From positions 2,072,464-2,136,463 of the forward strand of contig NOKP01000001.1 of NCBI GenBank assembly GCA_002682825.1: a DNA stretch of 64,000 bases. The letters run 5' to 3'. This document shows, one piece after another, positions 59,541-64,000 of the stretch. The notes beneath the pieces are model-generated. The model saw only the letters and a list, made by a program, of their open reading frames with translations. It was not told the DNA's origin and did not search any database. The position numbers and the translations under genes are program-made. Source of the DNA: Neonectria sp. B-13 (lineage: Eukaryota; Ascomycota; Sordariomycetes; Hypocreales; Nectriaceae). Each line of letters begins with the position of its first letter. Within the stretch, counting starts at the first letter, position 1.

Positions 59541-62500
59541 TCATGACATGGTCTTCATGAAGTCGTCGAGGTCGAAACTCTCCTCGTACTGCTTATTGTC
59601 CCATAGCTCTCCCAGGTCGTCCAGCCATGCCTTCTTTCCTCCGGGCTGTCCGGGCTGTAGCACGTCGCCTGTTTCAATGTCCACCATATCCTCTTCTCTT
59701 CCTTCCATGCTGTTGTGAGGCTTGTCCGTTATCAGGTTCGGTGCCGAGTCTCCCAGATTGAACAAGTCTAGGATCTGGTCCGTGTCCATTGTCGAGAGGC
59801 CAGCGTTTTGTTGGTTGACGACGGTCGACGCCACGTCGATCTTGAACCGCTGCAGACTCAGAATCTTCTCTTCGAGCGTTCCGCGGGTGATTAGTCGGTA
59901 CACGTTCACCACCTTCTTCTGGCCGATTCGATGTGCTCGGTCCATGGCCTGCAGATCCTTCTGGGGGTTCCAGTCGTGCTCCACAAAGATGACAGTATCG
60001 GCTCCCGTCAGATTGAGACCCAGACCACCAACGCTAGTGGTGAGTAAGAGAACATCATACGACGGATCGCTGTTGAACTTGTTGACAATATCCTGTCTCT
60101 TATTTGCTTCGACAGAACCATCAAGCCGCAAGTGCGACACTGAAGGAAGCAGGTCCTTCAGGACCTTGTTCTGGACCATGTCCAGCATCTCCTTCATCTG
60201 GCAGAAGATGAGGGCGCGATGGGGTTTGATAGGTTGGTACAGAGGGTCGTTTGAATCTCCTCCCTCGACGCCTATACCGCAGTCTACCAGGAGATCTCTT
60301 AGGGCAGTTAATTTTGGCGCGTGACGAGGATCCTCAATCGAAGTCCCCTGCTTCTGCAGAATCTTTTGGGTATCCTCGTAATGGGTATTTCCGGGCTTCA
60401 TAACCATGGCAGGCGAGTTGCACAGCTTGCGCATGTATTGCAGAGCTTGGAAGATGTGCTGCTTGGATTCTTTGTCCTCCCGACCGGCCTCTGCCTGGAT
60501 CTTCTTACCCTGTTTCCTGGTAAAGTCCTCAAAGAGCTTCTTCTGCAGGTCGCTCAAGTCGCAGTAGTAATTCTGCAGGATCTTGGGTGGGAGGTCGTCG
60601 AGCACCTCCTCCTTGAGACGTCGCAGCAGGAAGGGAAGCACCTGCTTGTGCAGGGCCTCGATAGCAAGCGCTCCAGCTTCCTGTTCTTTTGATGACGCCT
60701 TGCTGAATCGACTCGCCGCGATTGGCTTAGCGAACCGATCCAAAAAGACCCTCTCTGCGCCCAAGAAACCTGGCATGAGGAAGTCGAACAGGGACCACAG
60801 CTCAAGAACGTTGTTCTGAATTGGTGTGCCAGTGAGGATGAGACGATGGTTGCTAACAAGTCTCTTGACCGCCTGGGTAATCTTGGCCTTGGGGTTCTTG
60901 ATCAGATGGCCTTCGTCGAGCACGACGTAGTTCCAGTTGTGTTTGTCGAGGATCTCAGAATCGTTGCGGCACACGTCGTAAGATGTGATGACAATGTCTG
61001 TTTCCCCAAGCTTATCCTTCATCGCCTTCCGTTCTGTTGGCGGTCCCACGTACGCGGTCACGCTCAAGAACGGCGCGTACGTCTTAATCTCCTGTTGCCA
61101 ATGCCCAGAGAGCGTCGGTGGGCAGACAATGAGAGATGGCAGCTTTCTGAAGTCGGGGGACTGGGTCTTGGCGAATTCCTCGGCGCGTTGATGGTGATCG
61201 CTGGCCACGATGCAGAGAGTCTGAAGTGTCTTTCCGAGGCCCATGTCGTCACAAAGAATGCCATGGAGATGATACTTGTTGAGGAAGTGTAGCCAGTTGA
61301 CACCTTCTTGCTGGTACGATCGCAATTCGGCCTTGATAGCCACCGGGATCTTGAATTGCTCCACCTTCTTCGGGTCGAGCAATTGAGCAATAAAGGTCCT
61401 TTCTCGGTCTCTACCCTTGAACATCTCCTCGGAGAGTCCAGGCGGGTCAGGGATGCCTGCTTCCAGGGGTACAAGCTTAACGAGCGTTGCAAAGGAAGTC
61501 GTAGCAATGAGACGGATCTCGTTGTCCGAATCGCTCATTCGTCCCAAGACGGGCACGATGAGGAAGATGACATATGGCAGGATGGAATCACCCATAACGG
61601 CGATTAGGTGGTAGATGGCTTCGATAGCACCCTGGCGGAAGCTCAGATCAATGGGGTTGGTGATGGACGGCAGGATCTTTTCGACCAGGGCAGTCATGCC
61701 ATCAACAGTGATAACGCTGCAAATGGTGGCCACACACTTCGCGGCCATGTACCGAAAGACCGAAAGTTCCGAGTGGAGCGCTTTAATGACGAGAGGCATT
61801 ATCTCCATCACGAAAGAGTGCAGGGCAACGTCGAGAGTTGGTGTCATGGTCCTGATGACGGACATGGCGTCGACAATCTCCTGTCCAAAGGTATCCTCGG
61901 GGTCCTTGGCTTCAGGAGGAAGGCTGCCAGAGAAGGCCTTAACCAGGGGCTCCTCCATGAATGTTCGCAGACTAGGCACCGTTTCCAGCAGCTTAGCCCC
62001 GTAGGTTCTTGAAAGAATCTCGAGTGCCTCCTTGGCGCCGCGTCTAGTGATGCGAGCGGCTTTAGCCTCCTTGGCCCATTTGGCAGCGTCCGGGTGGTCA
62101 ATTCTGTCTTCTTCCTTTTGCATAGAGAGTACACAATCAGTCTTACTGGCGTGGACAGGGAACTCCGGAGTCTCTGCAACCTCGACGCAGGAGAACTTGA
62201 CCAGGTTTGAGACAACCTTGTCAGCTGGGCCTCTTCGGCCCTTGTTGGTAAACAACTGAACCAATCTGGCGATAGTATCTGCAGACCGGATTTGCAGCAA
62301 TTGGCTCTCCTCTGTTTTGACGGAATCCATGATGCCCTTGATGAGTGGGCTAGGCTTCTTGGGCAGAACGTTCATGGCAACCATGGCGCAGGCTGCTGCG
62401 GCCTTGATTCGCACATCTCGAGCCGCCTTGACGTTCTTGGCCTCTTCGATCGCCAAGACTGTTACACTTCGAGCCTCGGCCAGTTGTTGGCTTGCGATTA

Positions 62501-64000
62501 GACGCTGGCCCGGAGACATAGCCTTCTTCATCCTTTCGTAATCCTCGCCAACGCATTTCTCGGCCGTGGCGATAGAGAAGGCGCTGGGGCCTGCCTCAGC
62601 CTCTCCCTGAACCACCACAGGAAGGGTCGGTAATTTGCTGTGGGACACCTTGCCGTGGTCTCGGAAAAAGTGGATCAGCTGCTGGCATTGCGTTCGGACG
62701 CGCTGGATGAAGTTGACCAGATCCCTGTATGATGCCGGGCGTTCCGAATCCACGATACGTTGCACGGTCTCAACGTACCGGGATGAGTCGGCTGAAGTCT
62801 GGCAGTTCTTTGCGTACTCGTCGATAACGGCACATGATGTCAGTTGAGTAGAAGAGAAGGCGGAGGAGAGTCCTGGGACTAGTAGCGCGTCGTAGTCGTC
62901 GAGGCTCGTTATGGGAACAGCAGACATGATCAGACCCATGGCCTTGGCGGCCGACACACGCGATCGGATCAACACATCCATGCCGACGAGGTCAACATCG
63001 CCTTGCATCATATGACCATCGACATCGTGGGTCAAACTGCTAGTAGACACGTCATCAACCTTGGTCGATTTCCGTCGTCGCTTTGGTGCTCGATCGGAAC
63101 CATCAGGCGACGACTGCTTTCTGGGAACATGTTGGATGACGCCCGGCATGGTGTAGGTGCCGCCGGATGGCTTTTGGAAGAGGGTGGCGTTCATGGGGAT
63201 CGGGTTGCGCGAGACACCAATAGGGTGCAGCGTGAGTTGCATCATGGAGTCGATATGTGCGGCAAACTCATCGGCGAGAACAGCAGGCTGCTTAGCCAGA
63301 CTTCCAACCAAAGCTGCCCACAGGTCCATGGACATGTTGAGGGCTTCCTTGTCCCTTTCGACCAGAATGTTTTGGAAGATTAACCTCAAGATCCTACCAT
63401 TAAGCCAGCCCTGGGATGTGTCGTCGCCGAGGTTGGCAAAAGTCAGGAGGGCCTTCAAAACAGCCAGGCGAACCGATGTAATAGTGTGTCGCAAGAAAGG
63501 ATAAAGGCGGGGCACGAGGAGAGTAAATGATCGCTCCTCGTCCTGAGCTGCGGAAGTCTTCATGGCCTCCAGCACCTCGGGGAAGCTGCAAAGAGTGGCA
63601 AGCAGATCCATGATTCGGCCCGTACTTGCGCTCAGATCATCGCCAAGGTTGGAAAGACTTTCCCAGATGATGTTTACTAGACCGTCCAATTTTCCTGGTC
63701 GCATCATGACAAACTCCTTTGCCATAGGGATCAAGGTGGCAGCACTGACTGAACGAACATCGTCGTCCATGTCGCCGAGGCCCTTCATGACAGCTCGGAT
63801 GACACCGTCAATCATATCACCATCCTTGAGAAGAAGGTCTTTCCGGACAGCCACGACATATCTCAGGCCAATCATGCCGCCATGGCAAACAGCCCAAACT
63901 GGCCGATCAAGCTTGAGATCTTCCTGCATGACCATCCGATAGAGTATTTGGTAGGTGCTGTAGACTGATACAGAGGGAAGGTGTTTCAGCACTGATCCCA
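59541..64000 (-). CDS. MOT1: Mot1-type TBP-displacing Snf2 ATPase (N-terminus missing)
   Basis: One unbroken frame of about 1486 residues ends at 59541 and runs off the right edge, so the N-terminus is absent. The left two thirds in protein order (to residue ~850 of the visible part) are HEAT-like helical repeats. The C-terminal Snf2 ATPase follows: ELRSYQQEGVNWLHFLNKYH, Walker A CDDMGLGKTLQTL, Walker B VVLDEGHLIKNPKAK, TGTPIQNNVLELWSLFDFL, and the helicase C motif VEHDWNPQKDLQAMDRAHRI with VGGLGLNLTGADTV. The end (DDLGELWDNKQYEESFDLDD) matches the Mot1/BTAF1 family. Mot1 uses ATP to strip TBP from DNA and redistributes it among promoters. No intron is seen in the visible part. Yeast Mot1 is 1867 residues, so about 400 residues are missing. 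Confidence 0.97.
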   Translation of the reverse strand, partial: GSVLKHLPSVSVYSTYQILYRMVMQEDLKLDRPVWAVCHGGMIGLRYVVAVRKDLLLKDGDMIDGVIRAVMKGLGDMDDDVRSVSAATLIPMAKEFVMMRPGKLDGLVNIIWESLSNLGDDLSASTGRIMDLLATLCSFPEVLEAMKTSAAQDEERSFTLLVPRLYPFLRHTITSVRLAVLKALLTFANLGDDTSQGWLNGRILRLIFQNILVERDKEALNMSMDLWAALVGSLAKQPAVLADEFAAHIDSMMQLTLHPIGVSRNPIPMNATLFQKPSGGTYTMPGVIQHVPRKQSSPDGSDRAPKRRRKSTKVDDVSTSSLTHDVDGHMMQGDVDLVGMDVLIRSRVSAAKAMGLIMSAVPITSLDDYDALLVPGLSSAFSSTQLTSCAVIDEYAKNCQTSADSSRYVETVQRIVDSERPASYRDLVNFIQRVRTQCQQLIHFFRDHGKVSHSKLPTLPVVVQGEAEAGPSAFSIATAEKCVGEDYERMKKAMSPGQRLIASQQLAEARSVTVLAIEEAKNVKAARDVRIKAAAACAMVAMNVLPKKPSPLIKGIMDSVKTEESQLLQIRSADTIARLVQLFTNKGRRGPADKVVSNLVKFSCVEVAETPEFPVHASKTDCVLSMQKEEDRIDHPDAAKWAKEAKAARITRRGAKEALEILSRTYGAKLLETVPSLRTFMEEPLVKAFSGSLPPEAKDPEDTFGQEIVDAMSVIRTMTPTLDVALHSFVMEIMPLVIKALHSELSVFRYMAAKCVATICSVITVDGMTALVEKILPSITNPIDLSFRQGAIEAIYHLIAVMGDSILPYVIFLIVPVLGRMSDSDNEIRLIATTSFATLVKLVPLEAGIPDPPGLSEEMFKGRDRERTFIAQLLDPKKVEQFKIPVAIKAELRSYQQEGVNWLHFLNKYHLHGILCDDMGLGKTLQTLCIVASDHHQRAEEFAKTQSPDFRKLPSLIVCPPTLSGHWQQEIKTYAPFLSVTAYVGPPTERKAMKDKLGETDIVITSYDVCRNDSEILDKHNWNYVVLDEGHLIKNPKAKITQAVKRLVSNHRLILTGTPIQNNVLELWSLFDFLMPGFLGAERVFLDRFAKPIAASRFSKASSKEQEAGALAIEALHKQVLPFLLRRLKEEVLDDLPPKILQNYYCDLSDLQKKLFEDFTRKQGKKIQAEAGREDKESKQHIFQALQYMRKLCNSPAMVMKPGNTHYEDTQKILQKQGTSIEDPRHAPKLTALRDLLVDCGIGVEGGDSNDPLYQPIKPHRALIFCQMKEMLDMVQNKVLKDLLPSVSHLRLDGSVEANKRQDIVNKFNSDPSYDVLLLTTSVGGLGLNLTGADTVIFVEHDWNPQKDLQAMDRAHRIGQKKVVNVYRLITRGTLEEKILSLQRFKIDVASTVVNQQNAGLSTMDTDQILDLFNLGDSAPNLITDKPHNSMEGREEDMVDIETGDVLQPGQPGGKKAWLDDLGELWDNKQYEESFDLDDFMKTMS

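Overview
The window looks like chromosomal DNA of a filamentous ascomycete (Pezizomycotina, probably a Sordariomycete). Coding exons are rich in codons ending in C or G. Introns are mostly 48-160 bp with GT/AG borders and CTAAC-like branch sites. Intergenic gaps are long and pyrimidine-rich. Most genes are conserved fungal housekeeping genes. All exon maps were worked out by reading both strands, choosing splice sites that keep frame and join recognisable motifs; no transcript data were available.

Layout. 1-1595: 3' part of a Kelch-repeat single-pass membrane protein (+). 1596-13112: an 11.5-kb stretch with no supportable gene, holding short repeats and one strong hairpin. 13113-14250: Ecl1-type lifespan factor (+). 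14251-18293: no complete gene, one possible membrane-protein relic near 17.2 kb. 18294-22522: Drs2-type phospholipid flippase (-). 24617-25639: epoxide-hydrolase-like alpha/beta hydrolase (-). 26706-27709 and 28219-28662: a divergent pair of splicing-related genes, pinin-domain protein (-) and SF3b subunit PHF5A/Rds3 (+). 28953-30387: Pex26-like peroxin (-). 31845-33527: haspin kinase (-). 34633-36090: CCDC47-like ER protein (+). 37058-39916: seven-exon Zn2Cys6 regulator (-). 39917-45056: no gene, with a (GGTA)n microsatellite. 45057-46554 and 48508-50169: divergent GABA transaminase (-) and succinate-semialdehyde dehydrogenase (+). 52771-53340: MTH1187/Ecm15-type thiamine-binding-like protein (-). 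53929-55002: secreted, probably GPI-anchored PLC-like phosphodiesterase (-). 57140-58726: Cdc37 (-). 59085-59166: intron-containing tRNA-Gly(GCC) (-). 59541-64000: Mot1 ATPase, cut by the window edge (-).

How the genes fit together. The clearest functional link is the GABA pair: the transaminase makes succinate semialdehyde and the dehydrogenase oxidises it to succinate, so the two divergent genes encode the degradative half of the GABA shunt around one 1.95-kb shared upstream region. The second link is the splicing pair around a 509-bp shared upstream region. The other genes are unrelated neighbours. I found no complete transposon, secondary-metabolite cluster, CRISPR array or viral sequence. 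The items most worth checking are the GABA pair, a 27-nt GT...AG segment inside the dehydrogenase's first exon, the tRNA intron, the hairpin near 5.6 kb and the membrane-protein relic.
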